Positions 13,190-21,381 of a stretch of 33,253 nt of DNA are shown in pieces. Origin of the DNA: CAZFAT01 sp964517075 (GTDB lineage Bacteria > Acidobacteriota > Vicinamibacteria > Vicinamibacterales > SCN-69-37); contig CAZFAT010000161.1 in the NCBI GenBank assembly GCA_964517075.1, positions 1 to 33,253 on the forward strand, read 5' to 3'. How positions within the stretch are numbered: position 1 is the stretch's first letter; the number at the start of each line of letters is the position of its first letter. The notes beneath the pieces were generated by a model that saw only the letters and a list, made by a program, of their open reading frames with translations, had not been told where the DNA came from and searched no databases. The position numbers and the translations under genes were made by a program.

Positions 13190-15181
13190 TCACCGTCCCG
13201 GTGTCGTGATCTTTGGATGCGGCGGCGGCGTCATGCCGTCGCCGAGGAAGTAAATCGGGTGTTGCGGCTGGTTGTAGGCGACGTTCTGCCAGGCGATGGC
13301 CAGCCGGTACATGCGGTCGTGCATCAGTGTCGGCAGCCGCGACGTCGCGGGAATCGTCGTCGTGTAGATGCGGAGCGACTGGTTGTCGGCGGCGCGCCAG
13401 ATGACTTCTTCGCGCCAGTCGCCGAAGAGATCGGCCGAGAGAGTGGGCGTCGCCTTGCTGCCGTTGTTGGCCAGCGCCCCCGTGGCGGTGACGAGACGGG
13501 TCAGCGTGCCGGTCTGCCAGTCCCACTTCGCGATCCAGTTGCTGTCGAGGATTTCGCGGAGGGGATCAGCGTCCCACCACACGCCGAAATTCGCTGATGG
13601 CGGCGCGTTGTCGATCCGCTCGCCGCGGACGTTGAGCAGGCCGGCCTCGGCCGCGCCCCAGAACTCGGCGCCGCGGTGGCGCGGGTCGATGTCCGCGGCC
13701 AGCCCGCGCCCGACGTCGCCGCCCGGCAGCACACCCCACACGATGTCGCCCGTGCGCGCGTCGTACAGCGCCATGCCGGGCGTCTTCAGCGCCACGGTGT
13801 CTTCTTCGTTCTCGTGAATGCCGTAGACCTCGAGACCGGGGCGCGCCGGATCGAGATCACCGGCGTGCAGGGCGTCGCCATGACGGAGGCCCGTCGAGAA
13901 CAATCCCGTGCCGTCATCGTCCACGACCATCGACCCGTAGATGATCTCGTCGCGGCCGTCGGCGTCCACGTCGCCCACCGAGAGGCTGTGATTGCCCTGG
14001 CCGGAGTAAGGTGAGGCCTTCGGATTGGGATACGGCGGCGGCGCGCTGCCCGAATCGAAGACCCAGCGCGACGTCAGTTTGCCGCCGCGCCAGTCCCAGG
14101 CGGCGAGCACGGTGCGGCCGTAGTAGCCACGCGCCATGATGGCGCTCGGCAGTCGGCCGTCCAGATACGCGACCCCGGCCAGAAAGCGATCGACCCGGTT
14201 GCCGGTATTGTCGATGCGCCCGTTGCCGCCGATGCCGCCCCAATCGCCCTGCGGCTCGCGGCCGGGAATGTAGGGCACGGTGGCGAGGGCCGCGCCCGTG
14301 CGTCCGTCGAACACCGTGAAGAACTCTGGACCGGCGAGAATCTTTCCGTAGCGCGGGTCCTTCGGGTTCGAGACCTGCGGCGCGTCGGTCGGTACCGTCA
14401 GCGATCGATAGTCCTTCGAGGCGTCGCCGATGACCTTGCCCTGGCCGTCCACGGTGCCGTCGGCCGTCTTGCAGGCGATCTCCGCGCGCCCGTCGCCGTC
14501 GAGGTCATAGACGACGAACTGCGTGTAGTGCGCGCCGGCGCGGATGTTCCGGCCGAGATCGATGCGCCACAGCCGCTTCCCGTCGAGTGTGTACGCGTCT
14601 ATGAGCACGTTGCCCGTGATGCCCGAGGACGCGGTGTCCCGCGCGTTCGACGGATCCCACTTCAGGACGATTTCGTACTCGCCGTCCCCGTCGAGATCGC
14701 CGACGCTCGCGTCGTTGGCGTTGTAGGTGACGTTGGCCGGCGGCATCCCCGGAGGCAGGTCGACCGCGCCGCCGGCAGGTCGATCGAGTGGCACGGTCAT
14801 GAACTGCTGGATCGGAGCGTTCGCGGGAAGCACGAACGGCCGGCCCGGCGCCTGTTCGGCGTTGTTGACGACGGCGCGGACCGAATACGTGTTCCCCTGG
14901 TTCGCGTCCGCCGCCGAATCGACGAAGTCGGTCGTCGCCGTGAGTGGCTTGGCATTGAGACGCACGGGCGCGCTCGAGCCCGTGGCCCGGTAGACGTTGA
15001 ACGCCACGTTGGCCGCGTCGGTCCCGAGCAGCCGCCATCCGACGTACACGGTCGTGTCGCTCGCACGCACGGCGACGACCCCGCGGTCGAGCCGTTCCAT
15101 GACGTGCTGGGCGTGCAGAAGGGATGGCAGGAGCACGATGGACGAGCCGAGAAGGGCAGTGGCAAGAACGCGACAGGCCAA
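13190..15181 (-). CDS. Secreted rhamnogalacturonan lyase, polysaccharide lyase family 11
   Basis: 663 aa. The start is TTG at 15181 with GAGGTG just upstream, giving a signal peptide (about 1-25, cleavage near 'LLHAQ'). The mature protein opens with the family start 'QHVMERLDRGVVAVRASDTTVYVGWRLLGTD' and a fibronectin-like domain to about residue 125. An eight-bladed propeller follows, with calcium-type 'DLDGDGEYEIVLKWDPSNARD', 'YDLDGDGRAEIACKTADGT' and 'GDVDADGRDEIIYGSM'. It ends with 'MHDRMYRLAIAWQNVAYNQPQHP.YFLG', diagnostic of PL11 (YesW/YesX type). It cleaves the rhamnogalacturonan-I backbone of pectin by beta-elimination. It stands alone, without other pectin genes nearby. Confidence 0.94.
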   Translation of the reverse strand: MACRVLATALLGSSIVLLPSLLHAQHVMERLDRGVVAVRASDTTVYVGWRLLGTDAANVAFNVYRATGSSAPVRLNAKPLTATTDFVDSAADANQGNTYSVRAVVNNAEQAPGRPFVLPANAPIQQFMTVPLDRPAGGAVDLPPGMPPANVTYNANDASVGDLDGDGEYEIVLKWDPSNARDTASSGITGNVLIDAYTLDGKRLWRIDLGRNIRAGAHYTQFVVYDLDGDGRAEIACKTADGTVDGQGKVIGDASKDYRSLTVPTDAPQVSNPKDPRYGKILAGPEFFTVFDGRTGAALATVPYIPGREPQGDWGGIGGNGRIDNTGNRVDRFLAGVAYLDGRLPSAIMARGYYGRTVLAAWDWRGGKLTSRWVFDSGSAPPPYPNPKASPYSGQGNHSLSVGDVDADGRDEIIYGSMVVDDDGTGLFSTGLRHGDALHAGDLDPARPGLEVYGIHENEEDTVALKTPGMALYDARTGDIVWGVLPGGDVGRGLAADIDPRHRGAEFWGAAEAGLLNVRGERIDNAPPSANFGVWWDADPLREILDSNWIAKWDWQTGTLTRLVTATGALANNGSKATPTLSADLFGDWREEVIWRAADNQSLRIYTTTIPATSRLPTLMHDRMYRLAIAWQNVAYNQPQHPIYFLGDGMTPPPHPKITTPGR

Positions 15182-15250
15182 GGGACACCTCGCGACGAGC
15201 GCAATCAGCGGGTTGAGCGCCGCATCGTACTATCGAGGGCGCCGGATGTC

Positions 15251-15787
15251 ATGAGGACGCTGAACGGCGCGGTGCGCTGTCTGTCGATGCACGCCGCGTA
15301 TCGCTGTCGCGACAGCGGCGCGTGCTGCACGGCCGGCTGGCCGATTCCGGTGGAAGCCGACCGGCTGGTCCAGATCGAGCACGCGCTGGCGTCCGGCCAC
15401 CTGCAGCCGGGTGGACGCCGCGCCGGTGTGGCGGCGCCCATCCAGTGGCTCTTGCACGCGCCCCGCGACACGCCGGCCGTGCTCGCGGTGGCGGGCGGTG
15501 CCTGCGTCTTCCATCGCGCCGCAGCGCCGCGGCGGTGCGAGATCCATCACGCGTTCGGTCACGACGCGCTGCCCCTGGCCTGCCGGCAGTTCCCGCGCGT
15601 GACGGTCCTCGATCCGCGCGGCGTGTCCGTGACGCTGTCGCACTACTGTCCAACCGCCGCGTCCCTGCTGGATACCCGCGAGCCCGTGGCCGTCACCACC
15701 ACCGCGCGGGCGTTTCCGGCAGACGGCGAGTACGTCGGGCTGGACGTGCGCGATGATCTCCCCCCGCGCTGCGGCCAGACCGGTTGA
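15251..15787 (+). CDS. YkgJ-like cysteine-cluster protein
   Basis: 178 aa, no signal peptide. N-terminal 'YRCRDSGACCTAGWPIPV' carries a C-x5-CC cluster like that of YkgJ/FliB-type proteins ('C..C...CC'), but one canonical Cys is missing. The central part, 'PRRCEIHHAFGHDALPLACRQFPR', and 'VTLSHYCPTAA' provide the remaining conserved Cys and His residues. YkgJ proteins probably bind a metal or Fe-S cluster; some are fused to lysine-N-methylases. The exact reaction is unknown. The gene diverges from the PL11 lyase, with a possible -10 TACTAT at 15228-15233, and its stop overlaps the next start (TGATG). Confidence 0.75.
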   Translation: MRTLNGAVRCLSMHAAYRCRDSGACCTAGWPIPVEADRLVQIEHALASGHLQPGGRRAGVAAPIQWLLHAPRDTPAVLAVAGGACVFHRAAAPRRCEIHHAFGHDALPLACRQFPRVTVLDPRGVSVTLSHYCPTAASLLDTREPVAVTTTARAFPADGEYVGLDVRDDLPPRCGQTG

Positions 15788-16005
15788 TGGACTGGGAGGC
15801 GTGGTGGATGTGGGAAGAACGGTCCGTGGCGGAACTCGCGCGATCGACGGATCCTGCACAGAAACTCGTCGCGCTCGCCGCCGTCGTCGACGACGTGCGC
15901 ACGTGGCGACCGGGCGACGGCGCGCTGGTCGATCGGATCCAGGACGCGTTCGCACGTGCGGGGCGCAGCGGCCAATCACGCCAGCCGGCGTTCCCAGTTG
16001 GATGA
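15787..16005 (+). CDS. Small acidic, tryptophan-rich hypothetical protein
   Basis: 72 aa. The ATG shares one base with the stop of the YkgJ-like gene, so translation should be coupled. The N terminus 'MDWEAWWMWEE' has four Trp in nine residues. A helical middle ('QKLVALAAVVDDVRTW', 'ALVDRIQDAFARAGR') follows. I do not recognise a family. The tight coupling makes it a likely partner of the cysteine-cluster protein. Confidence 0.55.
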   Translation: MDWEAWWMWEERSVAELARSTDPAQKLVALAAVVDDVRTWRPGDGALVDRIQDAFARAGRSGQSRQPAFPVG

Positions 16006-16056
16006 CGGAGGTCGTGAAGTCAACGACATGAAGCCTGACCAGTCTGCGCGGCGCGG

Positions 16057-16093
16057 GACGGCCGCACATGAACGCGGTCTGGGCCCGGCCGTC
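16057..16093 (-). terminator. Hairpin spanning the end of the kinase gene
   Basis: GACGGCCG (16057-16064) pairs perfectly with CGGCCGTC (16086-16093) around a 21-nt loop. The upstream arm overlaps the kinase stop codon. There is no T tract. It may serve the kinase gene and the facing small gene, but the long loop makes it weak. Confidence 0.3.
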
Positions 16094-18776
16094 ATCGCGT
16101 CAACCTCACGCGCCAGTCCGTGACGACGGTCAGCGGCGGTGCAGTGCTTGCCGCCGCGGAAGATGGCTGATAGATCAGGAAACGCTGGCCGTCCCGGGTG
16201 ACGTCGTACGGAGAGTAGACGCTTGGGCTCACGGTTCCAATCCGGAACAGTTCACGCGGGGCGTCGGTCTCGAGACGCCCGCCGAGCACGCGAACGTCGG
16301 CGGCCATGAGGGGAGTCTGCTGGCCAGCGGAGGGGCCGAGGAAGTACAGGGCCTTTCCATCGTCCCCCCACTTCGGCCTCGATCCGCCCTGGTTCGACAC
16401 CTGCCACGGACTCTCTGATGCGGGCGGAAAGGGCCGAACGTAGACCTCCAGGCGGCCCGTGGCATTCGACGCGTACGCGATCCACTTGCCATCAGGAGAG
16501 AACCTCGCGCCGTTTTCGCTGAACGGCGTCTGCACCACGACCGCCGGCGTACGCTCGCCCTCGAGTGGTGACACCCAGATGTCAGATCCGGTTGTTCCGG
16601 AGGCGCGCAGGTAGAGCAGGTGCCGTCCATCCGGGCTCCAGTCCAGGATGCTCTTCCAACTCGGTTCGGTCGTGAGCTGCTCTTCCGTTCCACCGCCGCC
16701 AAACGCCGTGCGGTAGATCTGGCGGATGCCGCTGCGGTCTGAAACGTATGCGATCCGACTGTCGTCGTGAGACCACACAGGAATCACCTCGCCCGCCGGA
16801 TCGAACGTCACCCGGGTCGTCACCTGGCGGGCGAGATCCAATGTCCAGATGTCCGCGTTGCCGCTGTCGTCGGCGATGCCCATGGCGACCCGGGAGCCGT
16901 CCCGCGAGAGCTTGAAGGAGCCGCGGAGCGCTTCGGGCGCCGCCTCTCCCAGGAGCTGACCGGAACGACTCATCCACACCAGGCTGGCCCGCGCCGTGGC
17001 TTCTGTCCGGTAGGCCAGTACGCCGGATTGAGACGTCCAGAAGGCCGCGCGCGTGGCCGGCCCACCTGCGGCGATGTCGTCGACGATGGGCAGCGGAGTT
17101 CCGCTGAGCGTCAGCGTGCCAGGGTCGAACGGCTGCGCGACCAGCATCTCGTCGCGTAGCCACAGCAGGTAGCCGGTTCGCCCGTCGCGCGATGTGACGT
17201 AGGACGCCTTGCGTTCGGCGGCCACGATGCGGACGCGCACTGTCGGGTCGTCGAGCGAGCCCGCATAGATCCCTTCAACCGTCGGGTCATCACTGCTGAT
17301 GAAGTAGAGGAAATGACGCCCGTCCGGAAGGAACTGAGGGTGGCCGTAACCGCGCTCCTGGCGTGCGGCGTCTGCTGTGGTTACCCGCTCGGGCACGCCC
17401 CCGGAACCCCCGACGCGAAACAGGCCGCCGGTGGAGGCAAAAAGCACCGTGTCGTCCCGGTTCCAGGTTCCACCGGAACCCGCGAGGTTGGCGGCGTCAC
17501 AGAGCACCTGCGGCGCACCGCCGACGATTCCGGTGCGTTTCAGCTTGCCGGCCTGGTAGAACGCGACCCATTGGCTGTCGGGCGACCAGAACGGGAAATT
17601 GGCTCCCTCCGTGCCCTGCAACTGCCGGGCGGACCGCGAGTCCATCTGGCGCAGCCAGAGCGAACTGCTATTGGTCGCCACAGACCCGGCGGCAAACACG
17701 AGATACCGGCCGTCGGGCGACACGGCGGTCGCGCCGTATGGGTTGGTGAGCACCGTCTCGGCGGGCGGGCCGACGTTGAACTCGACGGAACGAACATCCG
17801 GCTGAGGCACGTTCAGCCAGAGCACGGCGAACGCGGCGGCAGCCGCCAGGGCCGCCGAGACCACGGCCCACGGCAGCCACCAACGTCTCGGCCTCGACGG
17901 CTCACGGTCGCCGGCGGTCGCGGGGCCTCCGGGGCCGTCGATGAGTTCCCACGCCACGCTGATGTCGCGAAGGCGCTTCCTCGGATCCTTCTCGAGGCAC
18001 CGGCCGAGCAGTCGCCGCAAGGCCGGCGGCGCTGCGGCGAGGTTGGGCTCGTCCTTCACCACCGACGCAATGGTCTCAGTGACGTCGTCGCCACCGAACA
18101 ACCGCCGACCGACGGACATCTCGTAGAGCACGACACCGAACGCCCAGATGTCGGCGCGCCTGTCTACAGGCCGGCCACGCGCTTGCTCGGGAGACATGTA
18201 GGCCGCCGTGCCGAGGACGATCCCCATCTCTGTCATCGCCGGCGACGTGATGGTGGGGGAGTTGGCGAGGTCCGCCGTCGCGCTGGCACCTTCGGGCGCC
18301 AGCGCTTTGGCGAGACCGAAGTCGAGGACCTTCACCGTGCCGTCGGCACGCACCTTGATATTCGCGGGTTTCAGATCGCGGTGAATGATCCCCTGCTCGT
18401 GTGCGACTTCCAGGGCGTCGGCGATCTGGCGCGCGATAGAAAGGGTGTCGGACGGGGATACGGGACCACGCGCGATCATCGTGGACAGGTCTTCGCCCTC
18501 GACGAGTTCCATGATGAGCGCCTGCAGGCCGGCGGATTTCTCGAATCCGAAGATCGCGGCGATGTTCGGATGATTCAGCGAGGCCAGCGTCGTCGCCTCG
18601 CGTCCGAACCGCGCCAGGCGCTCGGGGTCGCTGGCGAACGCGTCCGGCAGGATCTTGATCGCGACCTGCCGGCCCAGCGTTGTGTCCGTCGCCCGCCACA
18701 CCTGCCCCATGCCGCCCGCACCAATCTGGGCGGTGATTTCATAGGGCCCTATGCGAGCGCCGGGCGTGAGGGACAT
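16092..18776 (-). CDS. Membrane Ser/Thr protein kinase with extracytoplasmic TolB/PD40-type beta-propeller
   Basis: 894 aa. The ATG at 18776 is chosen because the product then begins 'MSLTPGARIGPYEITAQIGAGGMG', the standard start of this group, and TATAAT lies 12 nt upstream. The kinase domain (about 12-275) has the Gly loop 'GAGGMGQVW', 'VAIKIL', the catalytic 'HRDLKPANIKV', 'DFGLAKAL', a long activation loop and 'GTAAYMSPEQARGRPVDRRADIWAFGVVLYEM'. One transmembrane helix follows at about residues 310-335. The rest is WD40-like PD40/TolB blades ('SPDGRYLVFAAG', 'WSPDSQWVAFYQ', 'WSHDDSRIAYVSDRSG', 'FSPDGKWIAYASN'). Such kinases are abundant in Acidobacteriota. The ligand of the propeller is unknown. 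Confidence 0.95.
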   Translation of the reverse strand: MSLTPGARIGPYEITAQIGAGGMGQVWRATDTTLGRQVAIKILPDAFASDPERLARFGREATTLASLNHPNIAAIFGFEKSAGLQALIMELVEGEDLSTMIARGPVSPSDTLSIARQIADALEVAHEQGIIHRDLKPANIKVRADGTVKVLDFGLAKALAPEGASATADLANSPTITSPAMTEMGIVLGTAAYMSPEQARGRPVDRRADIWAFGVVLYEMSVGRRLFGGDDVTETIASVVKDEPNLAAAPPALRRLLGRCLEKDPRKRLRDISVAWELIDGPGGPATAGDREPSRPRRWWLPWAVVSAALAAAAAFAVLWLNVPQPDVRSVEFNVGPPAETVLTNPYGATAVSPDGRYLVFAAGSVATNSSSLWLRQMDSRSARQLQGTEGANFPFWSPDSQWVAFYQAGKLKRTGIVGGAPQVLCDAANLAGSGGTWNRDDTVLFASTGGLFRVGGSGGVPERVTTADAARQERGYGHPQFLPDGRHFLYFISSDDPTVEGIYAGSLDDPTVRVRIVAAERKASYVTSRDGRTGYLLWLRDEMLVAQPFDPGTLTLSGTPLPIVDDIAAGGPATRAAFWTSQSGVLAYRTEATARASLVWMSRSGQLLGEAAPEALRGSFKLSRDGSRVAMGIADDSGNADIWTLDLARQVTTRVTFDPAGEVIPVWSHDDSRIAYVSDRSGIRQIYRTAFGGGGTEEQLTTEPSWKSILDWSPDGRHLLYLRASGTTGSDIWVSPLEGERTPAVVVQTPFSENGARFSPDGKWIAYASNATGRLEVYVRPFPPASESPWQVSNQGGSRPKWGDDGKALYFLGPSAGQQTPLMAADVRVLGGRLETDAPRELFRIGTVSPSVYSPYDVTRDGQRFLIYQPSSAAASTAPPLTVVTDWRVRLTR

Positions 18777-18788
18777 GCGGTGGGGGCG

Positions 18789-18815
18789 ATTATAGGCGCA
18801 GGGCCGCCACGGCAA
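18789..18815 (-). promoter_or_regulatory. Promoter of the kinase gene
   Basis: On the minus strand, TTGCCG (18815-18810) and a perfect TATAAT (18794-18789) are 15 bp apart. Transcription should start about 5 nt before the ATG at 18776, giving a very short leader. No ribosome-binding sequence is visible there. Confidence 0.55.
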
Positions 18816-19040
18816 CCGGCGTCCCGACGTTCGAGGCGCTCGTGTCGCGTCGCTCCCGGTGCCCACGCAACCGCGGGAAATAGAACGTCAGGGCAATGTC
18901 GACGCGAAGAACGCCTTCATCGCGGCGTAGTGGACGCCGCACGTCGCGGACGCCGCGTTGTCTCTCCCAACCGCGTCGCGTCCCGTCGCGATTTCCATGC
19001 ACACTAAATCAACGGACAGCCGTCCAGCCGTGAGGGAACT
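18816..19040. other. Gap upstream of the kinase gene with a doubtful small frame
   Basis: This gap of about 225 bp separates the kinase promoter from the rhodanese stop. On the minus strand, 18998-18888 is a 36-codon frame starting ATG (MEIATGRDAVGRDNAASATC...). It is in frame with, and 15 codons after, the rhodanese TGA stop. It has no clear ribosome-binding site and may be noise or the eroded tail of a gene. GGACGCCGC occurs twice in the same stretch. Confidence 0.25.
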
Positions 19041-19358
19041 TCAGCGTTCCGTCCGCAGCCGCGCCCGGCGCCAGGCCGCCCAGTGGCCGCGCAGGTAGAC
19101 AATCCGCCGCAATCCGGCGCGTCGCAGTGCTGCCGCAGCGATCCACGCCCGCGGACCATGCCCGCAGTAGACGATGAGCTCTCCCGCCGCCGGCACGCGC
19201 ACCTCGGCCGCACGCGCCGGCATCTGCTGGAAGGGAATGTTCACGGCGCCAGGGACGTGGCCGGCCGCAAACTCCGCGGCAGTGCGAACGTCGAGGATCG
19301 CCGGGCGCTCCTGCCGATCGATTCGTGCCAGAAGATCTGCCGGCGCGATGGAGGCCAC
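19041..19358 (-). CDS. Single-domain rhodanese
   Basis: 105 aa, GTG start. One rhodanese domain fills the protein: 'PAILDVRTAAEFAAGHVPGAVNIPF' (19-43) and the active loop 'YCGHGPRA' with catalytic Cys65. Length and lack of a signal peptide fit cytoplasmic GlpE/PspE-type proteins that carry a persulfide sulfur. The CGHGPR loop (CxxGxR) is the usual six-residue sulfurtransferase type. The gene is divergent from the Rieske/FAD reductase, with only 31 bp between starts. The start lies 5 nt after CATAAT, suggesting a leaderless mRNA. Confidence 0.9.
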   Translation of the reverse strand: MASIAPADLLARIDRQERPAILDVRTAAEFAAGHVPGAVNIPFQQMPARAAEVRVPAAGELIVYCGHGPRAWIAAAALRRAGLRRIVYLRGHWAAWRRARLRTER

Positions 19359-19363
19359 GGCTC

Positions 19364-19369
19364 ATTATG
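19364..19369 (-). promoter_or_regulatory. -10-like CATAAT 5 nt before the rhodanese start
   Basis: CATAAT on the minus strand lies within the palindrome TCATTATGA (19362-19370). On the plus strand the overlapping TATGAT (19366-19371) could serve the reductase gene 18 nt further on. The two promoters may therefore overlap. Confidence 0.35.
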
Positions 19370-19389
19370 ATGGCTGGAAGGAGATCGCG

Positions 19390-20943
19390 ATGAGCGAGCA
19401 GCCGAAGACGCCGCAAGGCCCCGACCTCACCCAGGGCATTCCCGCGAGCGACGTGCAGGAAGGCGCGATGGTGTCGGGCCACGTGGAAGGCAAGCCGGTA
19501 CTGATTGCGCGCATCGGCCAGGAGTTCCTGGCCATCACGAACAAATGCACGCACTACAGCGCGCCGCTCGCCAAGGGCCTGCTCGTGGGCGACACGGTGC
19601 GCTGTCCCTGGCACCACGCCTGTTTCAGCCTCAGAACCGGCGAGCCGCTGCGTGCACCGGCGCTCGACCCGGTGGACTGCTGGACCCTCGAACAGAAGGA
19701 CGGCACCTTGCGCGTCACCGGCAAGGCGCCCGCTCGTCCTCGTCCCCGCTCCTCCTCGTCCGGGCCCGACACCATCGTCATCGTCGGCTCCGGAGCGGCG
19801 GGGAATGCGGCGGCCGAGAAGCTGCGCCGCGAAGGATATGCCGGCAGCGTGACGATGGTTGGTGACGACGAGTCGGTGCCGTACGACCGACCGAACCTGT
19901 CGAAGGACTTTCTGGCCGGGGAGGCACCGGAAGACTGGATTCCGCTGCGCGACGACGCCTTCTACCGTGACATCGACGTTCGGCTGCTGCGACAGACGTC
20001 CGTGACGTCCGTCGATCTCCCGTCGAAGCGCGTCGCCTTGAGTACGGGCGAGTCGGTGCGCTTTGGCGCGCTGCTCCTCGCGACCGGCGCCGAGCCCATC
20101 CGGCTGACGATTCCCGGCGCCGACCGGCCGCACGTGCGGACGCTCCGGTCACTTGCCGACAGCCGCGGCATCATCGAGCTGGCGACGTCAGCCAGGCGCG
20201 CGGTGGTGGTGGGCGCGAGCTTCATCGGCCTGGAAGTGGCGGCCGCGCTCCGCGCCCGCGACATCGAGGTCCGTGTCGTGGCGCCCGAGACGGCACCGCT
20301 CGAGCGCGTGCTCGGCCCCGAGGTCGGCGCACGCATCCGCGCCATGCATGAGGCGCACGGCGTCGTGTTTCATCTCGGCACGACGCCGCGATCCATCTCG
20401 TCCGAGGCCGTGTCGCTCGAGAACGGCGAGTCGTTGCCGGCCGATCTCGTGGTCGTCGGCATCGGCGTACGGCCCCGGCTCCAACTGGCCGAGCAGGCCG
20501 GTCTCGCCGTGGATCGGGGCGTGCTCGTCAATGAGTTTCTCGAGACGACGGCGCCCGGCGTGTTTGCGGCGGGCGACATCGCCCGCTTTCCGGATCCGCG
20601 GACGCAGCAGGGCATTCGCGTCGAGCACTGGGTGCTGGCCGAGCGCCACGGCGAAGTCGCCGCGCTGAACATGATGGGTGGACGCCAGCCCTTCCGGCAG
20701 ATGCCGTTCTTCTGGAGTGCCCACTACGGCACGAGCCTCCGATACGTCGGCCACGCCGAGACGTGGGACCGGATCGAGATCGACGGCAACCTCGCGCTCG
20801 ACGACTGCCGCGTGGCGTATGTCAAAGACGGCCGCGAGCTCGCGGTGGCCACCCTGGGCCGCGACCGCGCGAACCTGGAGGCGGAGGTGTTGATGGAGGG
20901 AGGGCAAGCACGAGGGCGTCAGTTTAAATCATCCGCTCCCTGA
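19390..20943 (+). CDS. Rieske-domain FAD/NAD(P)H oxidoreductase (AIFM3/Nfrl-like)
   Basis: 517 aa. The ATG at 19390 has AAGGAG (19378-19383) upstream. The N-terminal Rieske domain (about 17-112) has 'CTHYSAPL' (Cys53, His55) and 'CPWHHACF' (Cys72, His75), the full 2Cys-2His set for a [2Fe-2S] cluster. A Ser/Pro-rich linker leads to a pyridine-nucleotide-disulfide-type reductase: FAD motif 'IVGSGAAGNAAAEKL' (about 131), 'ATGAEPIRL', NAD motif 'VVGASFIGLEVAAAL' (272-286) and 'GVFAAGDIARF'. A reductase C-terminal domain follows. It has no redox-active CxxxxC pair, so it should transfer electrons to a partner, resembling ferredoxin reductases and AIF-like proteins. The 3' end overlaps the DCC gene by 20 nt. 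Confidence 0.92.
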   Translation: MSEQPKTPQGPDLTQGIPASDVQEGAMVSGHVEGKPVLIARIGQEFLAITNKCTHYSAPLAKGLLVGDTVRCPWHHACFSLRTGEPLRAPALDPVDCWTLEQKDGTLRVTGKAPARPRPRSSSSGPDTIVIVGSGAAGNAAAEKLRREGYAGSVTMVGDDESVPYDRPNLSKDFLAGEAPEDWIPLRDDAFYRDIDVRLLRQTSVTSVDLPSKRVALSTGESVRFGALLLATGAEPIRLTIPGADRPHVRTLRSLADSRGIIELATSARRAVVVGASFIGLEVAAALRARDIEVRVVAPETAPLERVLGPEVGARIRAMHEAHGVVFHLGTTPRSISSEAVSLENGESLPADLVVVGIGVRPRLQLAEQAGLAVDRGVLVNEFLETTAPGVFAAGDIARFPDPRTQQGIRVEHWVLAERHGEVAALNMMGGRQPFRQMPFFWSAHYGTSLRYVGHAETWDRIEIDGNLALDDCRVAYVKDGRELAVATLGRDRANLEAEVLMEGGQARGRQFKSSAP

Positions 20944-21349
20944 TCCCCTCCGGCGGAATCTCGCACGCGTTGGACGTGCCGGCGAGGCGGTGGCGAATCG
21001 CGGCGACGATGCGGTAGACGGCGTCTCGGATCGGGACGGGCACGAACAGGAACACACGCGCGAGCGACCAGGGCCAGGCGAGGTGCGAGGCGATGCGCAG
21101 CGAGGCCGTCGAACGCAGGTAGACCTGGCCGCCTTCGAGCAGGATGATGCTGCGGGCGGTCTGGCGCGAGAGGCCGAAGGGCGCGAGGAGCGCCGCCGCC
21201 TGCGGCGACTGCGACGCGCCGAAGCGGAAGTGGCCGGACGGGTCGCGGCGCGCGATGAACGTCACGGCCCGCTCGCAGAACGCGCACGTGCCGTCGAAGA
21301 GAATGACGGCGGTGTCGGGTGCGGGCGTCCCGCGGGAGGTCTCGCGCAT
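20924..21349 (-). CDS. DCC-type thiol-disulfide oxidoreductase family protein (DUF393)
   Basis: 141 aa from ATG 21349; a GTG one codon upstream is also possible. The signature 'ILFDGTCAFCERAVTFIARRD' gives the DxxCxxC pair (Cys22, Cys25), followed by 'FRFGASQS' and 'ARSIILLEGGQVYLRSTASLRIA', typical of DUF393 (PF04134). The C-terminal 'VYRIVAAIRHRLAG' is the usual family ending, although the family's 'Y..fA.nRy..fG' ends differently here. It is a predicted cytoplasmic thioredoxin-like protein of unclear substrate. It converges on, and overlaps, the Rieske reductase gene and diverges from the DHFR-like gene. Confidence 0.88.
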   Translation of the reverse strand: MRETSRGTPAPDTAVILFDGTCAFCERAVTFIARRDPSGHFRFGASQSPQAAALLAPFGLSRQTARSIILLEGGQVYLRSTASLRIASHLAWPWSLARVFLFVPVPIRDAVYRIVAAIRHRLAGTSNACEIPPEGIRERMI

Positions 21350-21356
21350 CACGAAC

Positions 21357-21362
21357 AGTCTA
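21357..21362 (-). promoter_or_regulatory. -10-like TAGACT 7 nt before the DCC gene
   Basis: TAGACT on the minus strand, followed by 7 nt and then ATG at 21349. This distance predicts a leaderless transcript. No Shine-Dalgarno sequence fits in the remaining bases and no -35 box is clear. Confidence 0.4.
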
Positions 21363-21381
21363 TCGAGAGCGGGAGGTGCCT

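Noticed and set aside
14528..15250. Plus-strand extension upstream of the cysteine-cluster protein
   Set aside because: It runs antisense through the PL11 lyase. The real start is taken as ATG 15251, in the gap between the divergent genes.
18777..18866. N-terminal extension of the kinase to 18866
   Set aside because: The extra residues are Arg/Pro-rich and cross a perfect TATAAT box. ATG 18776 gives the standard kinase start.
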